Notes under the pieces: generated by a model
Database searches by the model: none
Told to the model about the DNA's origin: nothing
The model's input: the letters and a program-made list of their open reading frames with translations, nothing else
Shown: in pieces, positions 26,010 to 36,349 of the stretch
Position numbering within the stretch: position 1 is the stretch's first letter
Layout: each line of letters opens with the position of its first letter
Source: Brucella intermedia LMG 3301
Lineage (GTDB): Bacteria > Pseudomonadota > Alphaproteobacteria > Rhizobiales > Rhizobiaceae
Assembly (NCBI RefSeq): GCF_000182645.1
Contig: NZ_ACQA01000002.1
Coordinates: forward strand, 620,001-684,000
Direction: 5' to 3'
DNA: 64,000 nucleotides
Position numbers and translations under genes: made by a program

Positions 26010-26954
26010 ATGAGCCAATCTGCCGACATGACAGGTATTGTGCACAAGCGCCCGAGGCGCTGGCATATACTTGTGTTTCTTCTGCCCTGCGTCCTGATCT
26101 ACACGGCAGTGATGGTCCTGCCGCTGATCGAGACCTTGCGGCAGGCATTCTTCAATGTCGTCGACGGACAGCGCACTTTCGTGGGGTTCGCGAACTTCCA
26201 GGCACTTTTCGGCGATCCGAACTGGTCGCGTGATTTCTGGAATGCCCTGAAAAACAACTTCATATTCTTCTGCATTCACATGCTCGTTCAAAACCCGATC
26301 GGCATTCTGCTGGCGGCCATGCTGTCGCTGCCGAAGCTGCGTTTCGCCGCCTTCTACCGCACGGCGATCTTTCTTCCGACGCTGTTGTCCTTCGTTATCG
26401 TCGGCTTCATCTGGAAACTGATCCTGTCGCCGATCTGGGGCGTGGCTCCATGGATGATGGATCTCGTCGGGCTTAAATGGCTGTTCGGCCCGTGGCTCGG
26501 CAAGGCCGATACGGCTCTCGTCACAGTGTCTCTTGTCTCCGTCTGGCAGTTCGTCGGCATTCCGATGATGCTGATCTACGCGGCGCTGCTCAATATTCCC
26601 GATGAAATCATCGAGGCGGCGGAATGCGACGGCATTACCGGCTGGAGCCAGTTCTTCAAGATCAAGCTGCCACTGATCCTGCCATCGATCGGCCTGATCT
26701 CGGTGATGACCTTCGTTGCCAACTTCAATGCGTTCGATCTCATCTATTCGATGCAGGGCGCGCTGGCGGGACCGGACAAGTCGACCGATATTCTTGGCAC
26801 GTTCCTTTACCGCACTTTCTTCGGCTTCCAGCTGCAACTTGGTAATCCGTCGATGGGCGCGACCATCGCCGCCGTGATGTTCCTCATCATTCTGGCAGGC
26901 GTGTCGCTCTACCTGTTCGGCATCCAGCGCCGCATGCGCCGCTATCAGTTCTGA
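26010..26954 (+). CDS. Sugar ABC transporter permease (MalF/UgpA type)
   Basis: A 314-residue inner-membrane protein with six predicted helices. The permease (EAA) motif EIIEAAECDGITGWSQFFKIKLPLILP-like region spans residues ~204-229 (core EAAECDGITGWSQFFKIKLP). ATG at 26010 starts a basic N-terminus before the first helix (WHILVFLLPCVLIYTAVMVL). It forms the translocation path with the next gene product. It lies 258 bases after the binding-protein gene, beyond a hairpin and a repeat. Confidence 0.92.
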   Translation: MSQSADMTGIVHKRPRRWHILVFLLPCVLIYTAVMVLPLIETLRQAFFNVVDGQRTFVGFANFQALFGDPNWSRDFWNALKNNFIFFCIHMLVQNPIGILLAAMLSLPKLRFAAFYRTAIFLPTLLSFVIVGFIWKLILSPIWGVAPWMMDLVGLKWLFGPWLGKADTALVTVSLVSVWQFVGIPMMLIYAALLNIPDEIIEAAECDGITGWSQFFKIKLPLILPSIGLISVMTFVANFNAFDLIYSMQGALAGPDKSTDILGTFLYRTFFGFQLQLGNPSMGATIAAVMFLIILAGVSLYLFGIQRRMRRYQF

Positions 26955-26964
26955 GGACGAGACC

Positions 26965-27804
26965 ATGTCGAAAGCACGCACATCGCCCCTTCGCACCACG
27001 CTCGTCCATGCGGCCCTGATCTTCTACATGCTGATCGCCGTGTTTCCGGTGGCCCTGACGCTGATCAATTCCTTCAAGGACCGCAACGCAATCTTCCGCA
27101 CACCGTTGCAGTTTCCGACACCGGAAAGTTTCAGTCTCATCGGTTATGAGACGGTTCTGAAGCAAGGCTCGTTTCTGACCTACTTCCAGAACAGCGCCAT
27201 CGTTACCGTGGTCAGCATTTTCTTCGTGATCCTGTTCGGAGCGATGGCAGCCTTCGCGCTCGCCGAATATCGCTTCAAGGGCAATACGCTGATGGGCCTT
27301 TATCTCGCCATCGGCATCATGATCCCGATCCGGCTCGGCACGGTGGCCCTGCTGCAGGGCATGGTGGCGGCCGGTCTGGTCAATACGCTGACGGCGCTTA
27401 TCCTCGTCTATACCGCGCAGGGCCTGCCGCTGGCGATCTTCATCCTGTCGGAATTCATGCGAACCGTGTCCGACGATTTGAAGAATGCCGGACGAATAGA
27501 CGGCATGTCGGAATATGCCATCTTCTTCAAGCTGGTGCTGCCGCTGATCCGGCCTGCCATGGCGACCGTCGCCGTCTTCACCATGATCCCGATCTGGAAT
27601 GACCTCTGGTTCCCGCTGATCCTCGCGCCAAGCGAAGCCACCAAGACGGTAACGCTCGGTTCTCAGCTCTTCATCGGTCAGTTCGTCACTAACTGGAACG
27701 CTGTTCTTTCGGCCCTTTCACTGGCGATGTTCCCGATCCTCATCCTCTATGTTCTCTTCTCGCGGCAGCTGATCCGCGGCATTACCGCGGGAGCTGTAAA
27801 ATGA
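26965..27804 (+). CDS. Carbohydrate ABC transporter permease (MalG/UgpE type)
   Basis: A 279-residue inner-membrane protein with six predicted helices. The EAA-type motif is KNAGRIDGMSEYAIFFKLVL near residues 173-192, and MATVAVFTMIPIWNDLWFPL follows. The C-terminal RQLIRGITAGAVK ending is characteristic of MalG-type permeases. It starts ten bases after the MalF-type gene and overlaps the downstream oxidoreductase gene by four bases. Together the two permeases form the carbohydrate channel. Confidence 0.93.
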   Translation: MSKARTSPLRTTLVHAALIFYMLIAVFPVALTLINSFKDRNAIFRTPLQFPTPESFSLIGYETVLKQGSFLTYFQNSAIVTVVSIFFVILFGAMAAFALAEYRFKGNTLMGLYLAIGIMIPIRLGTVALLQGMVAAGLVNTLTALILVYTAQGLPLAIFILSEFMRTVSDDLKNAGRIDGMSEYAIFFKLVLPLIRPAMATVAVFTMIPIWNDLWFPLILAPSEATKTVTLGSQLFIGQFVTNWNAVLSALSLAMFPILILYVLFSRQLIRGITAGAVK

Positions 27805-28871
27805 GTTCTGCAATGCAAAATCCTGTTCGTGTTCTTTCTGCCGGTCTCGGCAATATGGGCCGCAGCCATGCGCTCGCCTATCATCGCAATCCCGGTTTTG
27901 AGATTGTCGGCCTCGTCAATCGCACCAAGGTTGCGGTTCCGGACGAGCTGGCGGGCTATGAAATTCATCCTTCCTTTCTGGAAGCATTGAAGGAACTGAA
28001 GCCCGATCTCGCCTGCGTCGCCACCTATTCGGAAAGCCATGCGGATTATGCCGTCGCTGCGATGGAGCAGGGTGCGCATGTGTTCGTGGAAAAGCCGCTT
28101 GCAACGACGGTCGAAGATGCGCGCCGCGTGATCGACTGCGCACGGGCCAACGGGCGCAAGCTCGTCATCGGCTATATCCTGCGCCACCATCCTTCGTGGA
28201 TGCGGCTTATCTCCGAGGCGCGCCAGCTTGGCGGACCTTATGTCTTCCGCATGAACCTCAACCAGCAGTCCAGCGGGGCGACCTGGGAAACCCACAAGAA
28301 CCTGATGAACACCACGTCGCCCATCGTCGACTGCGGTGTGCATTATGTGGACGTCATGTGCCAGATCACCGACGCCAAGCCCGTGGAAGTGCGCGGCATG
28401 GGCTTGCGCCTTTCTGACGAGATCAAGCCGGACATGTATAATTACGGCCATCTACAGGTGCTGTTCGATGACGGCACGGTGGGCTGGTACGAGGCGGGCT
28501 GGGGCCCGATGATGTCGGAGACCGCCTTCTTCGTGAAGGACGTCATCTCGCCAAATGGCTGCGTCTCGATCGTCATGAACGAGGCCGTGACGAAATCCGA
28601 CGATGTGGACGCGCATACCAAGACCTCGACCATCCGCGTTCACCGCGCCGAGCGTGGAGCCGATGGCAAGTTCCTGAAACCGGATACGGACCTCTCCATG
28701 GCAGACGAGCCGGGGCATCAGGAATTGTGTGAACGCGAGCAGGCCTACATGCTGAAGGCCATTCGCGAGGATATCGATCTCAACCGCCATATGGATGACG
28801 CGCTGCAATCGCTGCGCATCTGCCTTGCTGCGGATGAAAGTGTGCGCACCGGCAAGCCGGTCAAATTGTAA
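27801..28871 (+). CDS. Gfo/Idh/MocA family oxidoreductase
   Basis: A 356-residue NAD(P)-dependent sugar oxidoreductase. The Rossmann motif is VLSAGLGNMGRSHALAYHRN near residues 9-28. The family signature FVEKPLATTVEDARRVIDCA lies near residue 94, where Lys is the usual catalytic residue of the EKP motif. The substrate-binding region contains DCGVHYVDVMCQI near residue 175. ATG at 27801 overlaps the permease stop by four bases. Being inside the ABC operon, it probably oxidises or rearranges the imported sugar, but the substrate is not known. Confidence 0.9.
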   Translation: MSSAMQNPVRVLSAGLGNMGRSHALAYHRNPGFEIVGLVNRTKVAVPDELAGYEIHPSFLEALKELKPDLACVATYSESHADYAVAAMEQGAHVFVEKPLATTVEDARRVIDCARANGRKLVIGYILRHHPSWMRLISEARQLGGPYVFRMNLNQQSSGATWETHKNLMNTTSPIVDCGVHYVDVMCQITDAKPVEVRGMGLRLSDEIKPDMYNYGHLQVLFDDGTVGWYEAGWGPMMSETAFFVKDVISPNGCVSIVMNEAVTKSDDVDAHTKTSTIRVHRAERGADGKFLKPDTDLSMADEPGHQELCEREQAYMLKAIREDIDLNRHMDDALQSLRICLAADESVRTGKPVKL

Positions 28872-28884
28872 GGGAATTTGATAC

Positions 28885-29886
28885 GTGGGATCGCTGCTAC
28901 TCAAATCGGTACACAAGCGCTACGGTGCGCAGGAAGTCCTGAAGGACATTAATCTGGAAGTGCAGGACGGGGAATTCATCATCTTCGTCGGGCCGTCCGG
29001 CTGCGGGAAGTCAACGCTGCTGCGTTCCATCGCGGGGCTGGAAGACGTTTCCTCCGGGCAGGTGCTCATCAATGGTGAGGACGTAACCGTGACGCCGCCC
29101 TCCAAGCGCGGCATTGCGATGGTGTTCCAGTCCTATGCGCTTTACCCGCACCTGTCGGTCAAGGACAATATGGGACTTGGCCTCAAGCAGGCAGGCACGC
29201 CGAAAGCCGAAATCGAAACGCGCGTTTCGAAGGCTTCCGCCATGTTGTCGCTCGACCCATATCTGGAACGGCGCCCGGCGGAAATGTCGGGCGGCCAGCG
29301 CCAGCGTGTCGCCATCGGTCGCGCACTGGTGCGCGAACCGGAACTGTTCCTGTTCGACGAACCGCTGTCGAACCTCGATGCGGCACTTCGCGTCCAGACC
29401 CGGCTTGAGATTGCCAAGCTGCACCGCGAACTGAAGGCGACGATGATCTATGTCACGCACGATCAGGTCGAGGCCATGACGCTGGCGGACCGCATCGTCG
29501 TTCTCAATGCCGGTCGCATCGAGCAGGTTGGCTCGCCGATGGAGCTCTATAACAAGCCCGATAATCTCTTTGTCGCGGGCTTTATCGGTTCGCCGCAGAT
29601 GAATTTCGTTGACGGCACCCGCATCGGCGACGCCGGGGCGAAGACGGTCGGTATCCGGCCTGAGCATATTTCCGTCAGCCGCGATAGCGGCAGATGGAAA
29701 GGCAAGGTCATCCATGCCGAACATCTTGGCGCCGATACGATCCTTTATGTTGAAACTGAAGCAGCAGGCCTGATCACAGTGCGGCTCTTCGGCGAGCATC
29801 ATTACAATGAAGACGACGTGATCTTCATCACACCCGATGACGGCAAGGTGCATCGGTTCGATGCGAACGGCAAGGCGATCCGCTAG
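28885..29886 (+). CDS. Sugar ABC transporter ATP-binding protein (MalK/UgpC type)
   Basis: A 333-residue ATPase. Walker [10 protein letters not shown] lies near residue 37, the signature [20 protein letters not shown] near residue 134 and Walker [17 protein letters not shown] directly after. The C-terminal regulatory OB-like domain carries [20 protein letters not shown]. The start is GTG at 28885, 13 bases after the oxidoreductase stop. It powers the permeases encoded upstream. A terminator follows. Confidence 0.94.
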   Translation: MGSLLLKSVHKRYGAQEVLKDINLEVQDGEFIIFVGPSGCGKSTLLRSIAGLEDVSSGQVLINGEDVTVTPPSKRGIAMVFQSYALYPHLSVKDNMGLGLKQAGTPKAEIETRVSKASAMLSLDPYLERRPAEMSGGQRQRVAIGRALVREPELFLFDEPLSNLDAALRVQTRLEIAKLHRELKATMIYVTHDQVEAMTLADRIVVLNAGRIEQVGSPMELYNKPDNLFVAGFIGSPQMNFVDGTRIGDAGAKTVGIRPEHISVSRDSGRWKGKVIHAEHLGADTILYVETEAAGLITVRLFGEHHYNEDDVIFITPDDGKVHRFDANGKAIR

Positions 29887-29910
29887 ACCCAAATTTCTTA
29901 GTTTCTATTG

Positions 29911-29944
29911 AAGCCGTACCCTCGCGGGTGCGGCTTTTCTTTTG
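29911..29944 (+). terminator. Rho-independent terminator of the sugar ABC operon
   Basis: An 11-bp stem with one G-T pair: AAGCCGTACCC and GGGTGCGGCTT around TCGC, followed by TTCTTTT. It ends the operon 24 bases after the ATPase stop. Confidence 0.88.
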
Positions 29945-31685
<1,741 letters not shown>

Positions 31686-31688
31686 TCC

Positions 31689-32702
31689 ATGAGCAAGATG
31701 ACCATGATCGAGGCGATCCAGAACGCCCACGACATTGCCATGGAACGCGACAAGAATGTCGTCGTGTTCGGTGAAGATGTGGGTTATTTCGGCGGTGTTT
31801 TCCGCTGTACGGCTGGCCTCCAGAAGAAATACGGCAAGGAACGCTGCTTCGACGCGCCGATCAGCGAGCTTGGCATCGTGGGCACTGCCATCGGCATGGC
31901 GGCTTACGGCCTTCGCCCGTGCATCGAAGTGCAGTTTGCGGACTATGTTTACCCAGCCTATGACCAGATCGTTTCGGAAGCGGCGCGCCTGCGTTATCGC
32001 TCGGCGGGCGAGTTCACCTGTCCTATCGTGATCCGCATGCCTTCCGGCGGCGGCATCTATGGCGGGCAGACGCACAGCCAGAGCCCGGAGGCGCTGTTCA
32101 CGCACGTGTCGGGCCTGAAAACCGTCATGCCATCCACCCCTGCCGATGCGAAGGGCCTGCTGCTGGCGGCGATCGAAGACCCAGACCCGGTTATCATGTT
32201 CGAGCCGAAGCGCCTTTATAACGGGCCTTTCGACGGGCATCATGATCGCCCGGTGACCTCGTGGAAAAAGCATGATCTCGGCGATGTGCCGGAAGGCTAT
32301 TACACCGTGCCGCTTGGCAAGGCCGCTATCCGCCGCGAAGGCAGCGACGTGACCGTGCTTGCCTATGGCACGATGGTTCATGTGGCGCTTGCTGCCGCGG
32401 AGGAAACCGGCGTCGATGCGGAAGTGATCGATCTTCGCACGCTTTTGCCGCTCGACACCGACACCATCATGGCTTCGGTGAAGAAGACCGGGCGCTGCGT
32501 GATCGTGCATGAGGCAACGCTGACCTGCGGCTATGGCGCGGAGCTTGCCGCTCTCGTGCAGCGCGATTGCTTCTACCATCTGGAAGCGCCGATCATCCGC
32601 GTCACAGGATGGGATACGCCTTATCCGCATGCGCAGGAATGGGCCTATTTCCCCGGCCCGGACCGGGTGGGCCGCGCGCTTACATCGATCATGGAAGCTT
32701 GA
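31689..32702 (+). CDS. bkdA2: Branched-chain 2-oxoacid dehydrogenase E1 component, beta subunit
   Basis: A 337-residue E1 beta subunit with the transketolase-like pyrimidine domain first (VVVFGEDVGYFGGVFRCTAG near residues 24-43). The transketolase C-terminal domain contains DVTVLAYGTMVHVALAAAEE and the ADVIDLRT-like VIDLRTLLPLDTDTI. ATG at 31689 follows bkdA1 after three bases. It pairs with the alpha subunit as an alpha2-beta2 E1. Confidence 0.94.
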   Translation: MSKMTMIEAIQNAHDIAMERDKNVVVFGEDVGYFGGVFRCTAGLQKKYGKERCFDAPISELGIVGTAIGMAAYGLRPCIEVQFADYVYPAYDQIVSEAARLRYRSAGEFTCPIVIRMPSGGGIYGGQTHSQSPEALFTHVSGLKTVMPSTPADAKGLLLAAIEDPDPVIMFEPKRLYNGPFDGHHDRPVTSWKKHDLGDVPEGYYTVPLGKAAIRREGSDVTVLAYGTMVHVALAAAEETGVDAEVIDLRTLLPLDTDTIMASVKKTGRCVIVHEATLTCGYGAELAALVQRDCFYHLEAPIIRVTGWDTPYPHAQEWAYFPGPDRVGRALTSIMEA

Positions 32703-32715
32703 GGGGGCGAAGCAA

Positions 32716-34020
32716 ATGGCACATTTTACGATCAAGCTCCCCGATGTTGGTGAAGGCGTTGCCGAGGCCGAACTCGTCGAATGGCATGTGAAGGTTGGCG
32801 ATGTCGTGCGCGAGGATGATCTTCTCGCAGCCGTCATGACCGACAAGGCAACGGTGGAAATTCCCTCGTCGCGCGCTGGCAAGGTTATCGCCATCAATGG
32901 CGAGGTAGGCGAGAAGATCGCGGTGGGGTCCGAACTGGTCCGTCTGGAGATCGAGGGCGGCTCGCCGGAGGAAAAGGCTGAGGAAAAGCCGGTTCCGGCG
33001 GCCGCGGAAGCGACCAAACCGCAACCGGCGCAAGCGCCTCAAACACCTGTTCTGTTGCAGACGCCGGTTCCACCGAAACCCGCTGCACCGAAGCGCGAAG
33101 CCGCAGGCAGTGCTTTCTCCGGCGCGGGGCCGGTTCGCCAGGAAGGTGAAAAGCCGCTTGCCACGCCTTCTGTCCGTCTGCGGGCTCGCGACGGGGGCGT
33201 CGATCTGCGCCGGGTTCGTGGCACCGGACCGGCAGGGCGCATCACCCATGACGATCTCGACCTTTATTTCCAGCAGGAAAGCGGCGCGGCTCCCGCACTA
33301 TCCGGCTACGCGACCGACACCTCGGTCAACGAGATCAAGGTCATCGGCCTTCGCCGCAAGATTGCCGAACGCATGGCGGAAGCGAAACGCCACATTCCGC
33401 ATATTACCATCGTCGAAGAGGTCGATGTCACGCAGTTGGAAGAACTGCGCAATGGTCTCAATAATGAGAAAAAGGAAGGCCGTCCGCGCCTGACCCTGTT
33501 GCCGTTCATCATCCGGGCAATCGTGAAAGCCGTGAAGGAACAGCCCGGCCTCAACGCGCATTTCGATGACGAAGCGGACATCATCCGCCAGTTCGGCGGC
33601 GTGCATGTCGGCATTGCCACACAGACGCCGAACGGCCTGATCGTGCCGGTGGTGCGCCACGCGGAAAGCATGAGCGTGTTTGCGGCGGCTTCCGAATTGT
33701 CGCGCGTGACCGATGCCGCCCGCAACGGCACCGCCAAGCGGGAGGAACTGACCGGTTCCACCATCACCATCACGTCGCTTGGGCCTCTTGGCGCAATCGC
33801 CACGACACCGATCATCAATCGTCCTGAAGTCGCGATTGTGGGCATCAACAAGATGGCCGTGCGTCCGATGTGGGACGGGGTGCAGTTCGTGCCACGCAAG
33901 ATGATGAACCTGTCATGCAGTTTCGATCACCGCGTGATCGACGGATGGGATGCGGCGGTCTTCGTGCAGAAGCTGAAAAGCCTTCTGGAAGCGCCTGCGA
34001 TGATTTTTGTAGAAGGCTGA
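32716..34020 (+). CDS. bkdB: Branched-chain 2-oxoacid dehydrogenase E2, dihydrolipoyl acyltransferase
   Basis: A 434-residue E2 protein. One lipoyl domain (residues 1-78) has the lipoylated Lys44 in MTDKATVEIPS. A proline/alanine linker with PAAAEATKPQPAQAPQTPV follows. The peripheral subunit-binding domain lies near residues 150-185 (ATPSVRLRARDGGVDLRRV). The catalytic acyltransferase core ends with SFDHRVIDGWDAAVF, containing the active-site HRxxDG. ATG at 32716 has GGGGCGAAG upstream; the longer frame is within bkdA2. It forms the core that binds E1 and E3. Confidence 0.94.
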   Translation: MAHFTIKLPDVGEGVAEAELVEWHVKVGDVVREDDLLAAVMTDKATVEIPSSRAGKVIAINGEVGEKIAVGSELVRLEIEGGSPEEKAEEKPVPAAAEATKPQPAQAPQTPVLLQTPVPPKPAAPKREAAGSAFSGAGPVRQEGEKPLATPSVRLRARDGGVDLRRVRGTGPAGRITHDDLDLYFQQESGAAPALSGYATDTSVNEIKVIGLRRKIAERMAEAKRHIPHITIVEEVDVTQLEELRNGLNNEKKEGRPRLTLLPFIIRAIVKAVKEQPGLNAHFDDEADIIRQFGGVHVGIATQTPNGLIVPVVRHAESMSVFAAASELSRVTDAARNGTAKREELTGSTITITSLGPLGAIATTPIINRPEVAIVGINKMAVRPMWDGVQFVPRKMMNLSCSFDHRVIDGWDAAVFVQKLKSLLEAPAMIFVEG

Positions 34021-34024
34021 TCGA

Positions 34025-35419
34025 ATGAGCGAGATTTCCTGCAAACTCCTGATCATCGGCGGCGGTCCCGGCGGCTATGTCTGCGGCATCCGGGCAGGCC
34101 AGCTTGGCATCGATACGGTGCTGGTGGAGAAGACGCGTCTTGGCGGCACCTGCCTCAATGTGGGCTGCATCCCGTCCAAGGCGCTGATCCATGCGGCCGA
34201 CGAATTTCACCGGCTTTCCGTCTTTGCATCCAAGGGCGCGCTCGGTATTTCCGCCGAGAACCCGGCCATCGATTTCGCCAGAACGCTCGAATGGAAAGAC
34301 GGCATCGTCAACCGTCTCAACAGCGGCGTTGCCGGTCTCCTGAAACGCTCGCGTGTACGGATGTTCCACGGACAGGCGCGTTTTCTCGACGGAAAGACCG
34401 TTCTCGTTGAAACCGATACGGGTCGCCAGACGATCCACGCCGAAAACATCGTGATCGCGACCGGCTCGGTTCCGGTTGAAATTCAGGCACTGCCTTTCGG
34501 CGGAAAGGTCATTTCATCCACCGAGGCGCTGTCGCTGGAAAAGATACCGGAAAAGCTCGCCATCGTCGGCGGCGGCTATATCGGGCTTGAGATCGGCACT
34601 GCCTTTGCCAAGCTTGGCGCGAAGGTCACCGTGGTCGAGGCGACCGACCGGGTGCTGCCGCAATATGATGCGGAACTCACGCGGCCCGTCATGGCGCGCC
34701 TGAAGGCGCTCGGCGTCGAAGTCCTGACCGGCACTTCGGCCAAGGGACTTTCAAAGGATGAGGCCGGGCTGGAAGTCCTGACCGCCGATGGAACCACGAA
34801 AACCATCGAGGCAGACAGGATACTTGTTACGGTAGGCCGCAAGCCGCAGACCGATGGCTGGGGATTGAGCGAAATCCGGCTGGATATGGATGGGCGCTTC
34901 ATCCGGATTGACGAGCGCTGCCGCACCTCCATGCGCGGCGTCTACGCCATCGGCGACGTGACCGGTGAGCCGATGCTTGCGCATCGCGCCATGGCGCAGG
35001 GCGAGATGGTGGCGGAGATCATTGCCGGCGGCAATCACGTTTGGGACAAGCGCTGCATCCCTGCCGTCTGCTTCACCGATCCGGAAATCGTCACTGTCGG
35101 CCTGTCGCCGGATGAAGCCCGCAAGGCTGGCCATGAAATTCAGGTCGGCGTCTTCCCGTTCCAGGCCAATGGCCGGGCGATGACCGTCGAGCGTGAAGAC
35201 GGCATGATCCGTGTCGTCGCACGTGCGGATAACCACCTGATCCTTGGTATTCAGGCCGTCGGAGTCGGCATATCCGAGCTTTCATCCTCTTTCGCGCAAG
35301 CCGTGGAGATGGGCGCAAGGCTGGAAGACATCGCAGCAACGATCCACGCGCATCCGACATTGAGCGAGGGTTTTGTCGAAGCCAGCATGAAGGCGCTCGG
35401 TCACGCCTTACATGTTTGA
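34025..35419 (+). CDS. lpdV: Dihydrolipoyl dehydrogenase E3 of the branched-chain complex
   Basis: A 464-residue flavoprotein. FAD motif IIGGGPGGYVCGIRAGQLG starts near residue 10, and the redox-active cysteines are Cys43 and Cys48 in GGTCLNVGCIPSKAL. The NAD-binding motif is IVGGGYIGLEIGTAFAKLG near residue 180. The C-terminal HAHPTLSEGFVEA provides the catalytic His. It regenerates lipoamide on E2 using NAD+. Four bases separate it from bkdB. Its last 12 bases overlap the end of the convergent SURF1 gene. The E3 of pyruvate and 2-oxoglutarate dehydrogenases must lie elsewhere. Confidence 0.94.
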   Translation: MSEISCKLLIIGGGPGGYVCGIRAGQLGIDTVLVEKTRLGGTCLNVGCIPSKALIHAADEFHRLSVFASKGALGISAENPAIDFARTLEWKDGIVNRLNSGVAGLLKRSRVRMFHGQARFLDGKTVLVETDTGRQTIHAENIVIATGSVPVEIQALPFGGKVISSTEALSLEKIPEKLAIVGGGYIGLEIGTAFAKLGAKVTVVEATDRVLPQYDAELTRPVMARLKALGVEVLTGTSAKGLSKDEAGLEVLTADGTTKTIEADRILVTVGRKPQTDGWGLSEIRLDMDGRFIRIDERCRTSMRGVYAIGDVTGEPMLAHRAMAQGEMVAEIIAGGNHVWDKRCIPAVCFTDPEIVTVGLSPDEARKAGHEIQVGVFPFQANGRAMTVEREDGMIRVVARADNHLILGIQAVGVGISELSSSFAQAVEMGARLEDIAATIHAHPTLSEGFVEASMKALGHALHV

Positions 35420-36169
35420 TGATTTACGCTCGTGCCGCCAGAGAAAGATGGCGGCACCGGCAACCATGGCGGCAAGCGCGAACCATGTGATTGCATAGGA
35501 AAGATGGCTGTTGCGGAATTTCACGACCGTCAGACCGCCGATTGGCAGCGCTCCGGCAGCGGAATTTGCGTCGGCATCGATGAAATAGGGCGCGACCTGA
35601 CCCAGATTGAATTTCTGCGCAAAGGCTGCGACATCGCGCGAGTTCCAGTCGTTACGCGCCGGATCATTCGGACGCAGGAAAAACCCGTCCGGTTCCGGCA
35701 TGCGCAGTAGTCCGGTTACGGTCGTTTCCCCGGCAATCTGCGTTTCGTGACGCGAAGACGGATCGCGCCTGTCGCTCGGAACAAAGCCGCGATTGATGAA
35801 AGTCAGCGCACCGTCGGGCGAACGCATCGGGGTCAGAACCCAATAGCCCGCGCCGCGTTCGGTCAGCGCATGAACCAGTATTTCCTTGTCATTCAGATAG
35901 GTCCCGGTCAGCGTGACGCGGCGGTACTCGTCATCCTTCTGGTTGACATTGGCCCAGTCGTCCCGTCCGGGTGCGGCGACCGGCTCTGCATGGACCCGCG
36001 CATCGACCCGTTCGATAAGATCGAGCTTCCATTGCAGGCGCTCCACCTGCCAGATGCCGAGACCGATGAATAGAAGGAAGAAAACCGCGCCCAGCACCGA
36101 AAACAGACCGATGAAGAAACGCGAGGAAGACTTCTGGACGGGTTGTTCATTCTTGGGGGAGGGCATCAT
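35408..36169 (-). CDS. SURF1 family cytochrome oxidase assembly protein
   Basis: A 253-residue protein with the SURF1 topology. One N-terminal helix (FFIGLFSVLGAVFFLLFIGL) carries the family motif GIWQVERLQWKLDLI. A periplasmic domain contains VLTPMRSPDGALTFINRGFV, and a C-terminal helix (YAITWFALAAMVAGAAIFLW) ends the protein. The tandem ATGs at 36169 and 36166 follow AAGGACAGG; the TTG at 36181 is less likely. SURF1 inserts or stabilises haem a in haem-copper oxidases. It is isolated here from any cox or cyo operon. Its 3' end overlaps lpdV convergently by 12 bases, so there is no room for a terminator between them. Confidence 0.9.
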   Translation of the reverse strand: MMPSPKNEQPVQKSSSRFFIGLFSVLGAVFFLLFIGLGIWQVERLQWKLDLIERVDARVHAEPVAAPGRDDWANVNQKDDEYRRVTLTGTYLNDKEILVHALTERGAGYWVLTPMRSPDGALTFINRGFVPSDRRDPSSRHETQIAGETTVTGLLRMPEPDGFFLRPNDPARNDWNSRDVAAFAQKFNLGQVAPYFIDADANSAAGALPIGGLTVVKFRNSHLSYAITWFALAAMVAGAAIFLWRHERKSSNM

Positions 36170-36349
36170 CCTGTCCTTCAATCACGGCAGCTACAAAGCC
36201 TGATAGAGAAAGTGGCCTTCTATAGCAAAAATGCAATGGCGAGAAAGGGCAGAACCACAAAAGAACGTGATCGCTGAACTTGTCATCCGCGAGCCGGATT
36301 TCCCATAGTGGCGGAAAGAGAATCGCACCATTTCTGGAAGTGGCTGAAT

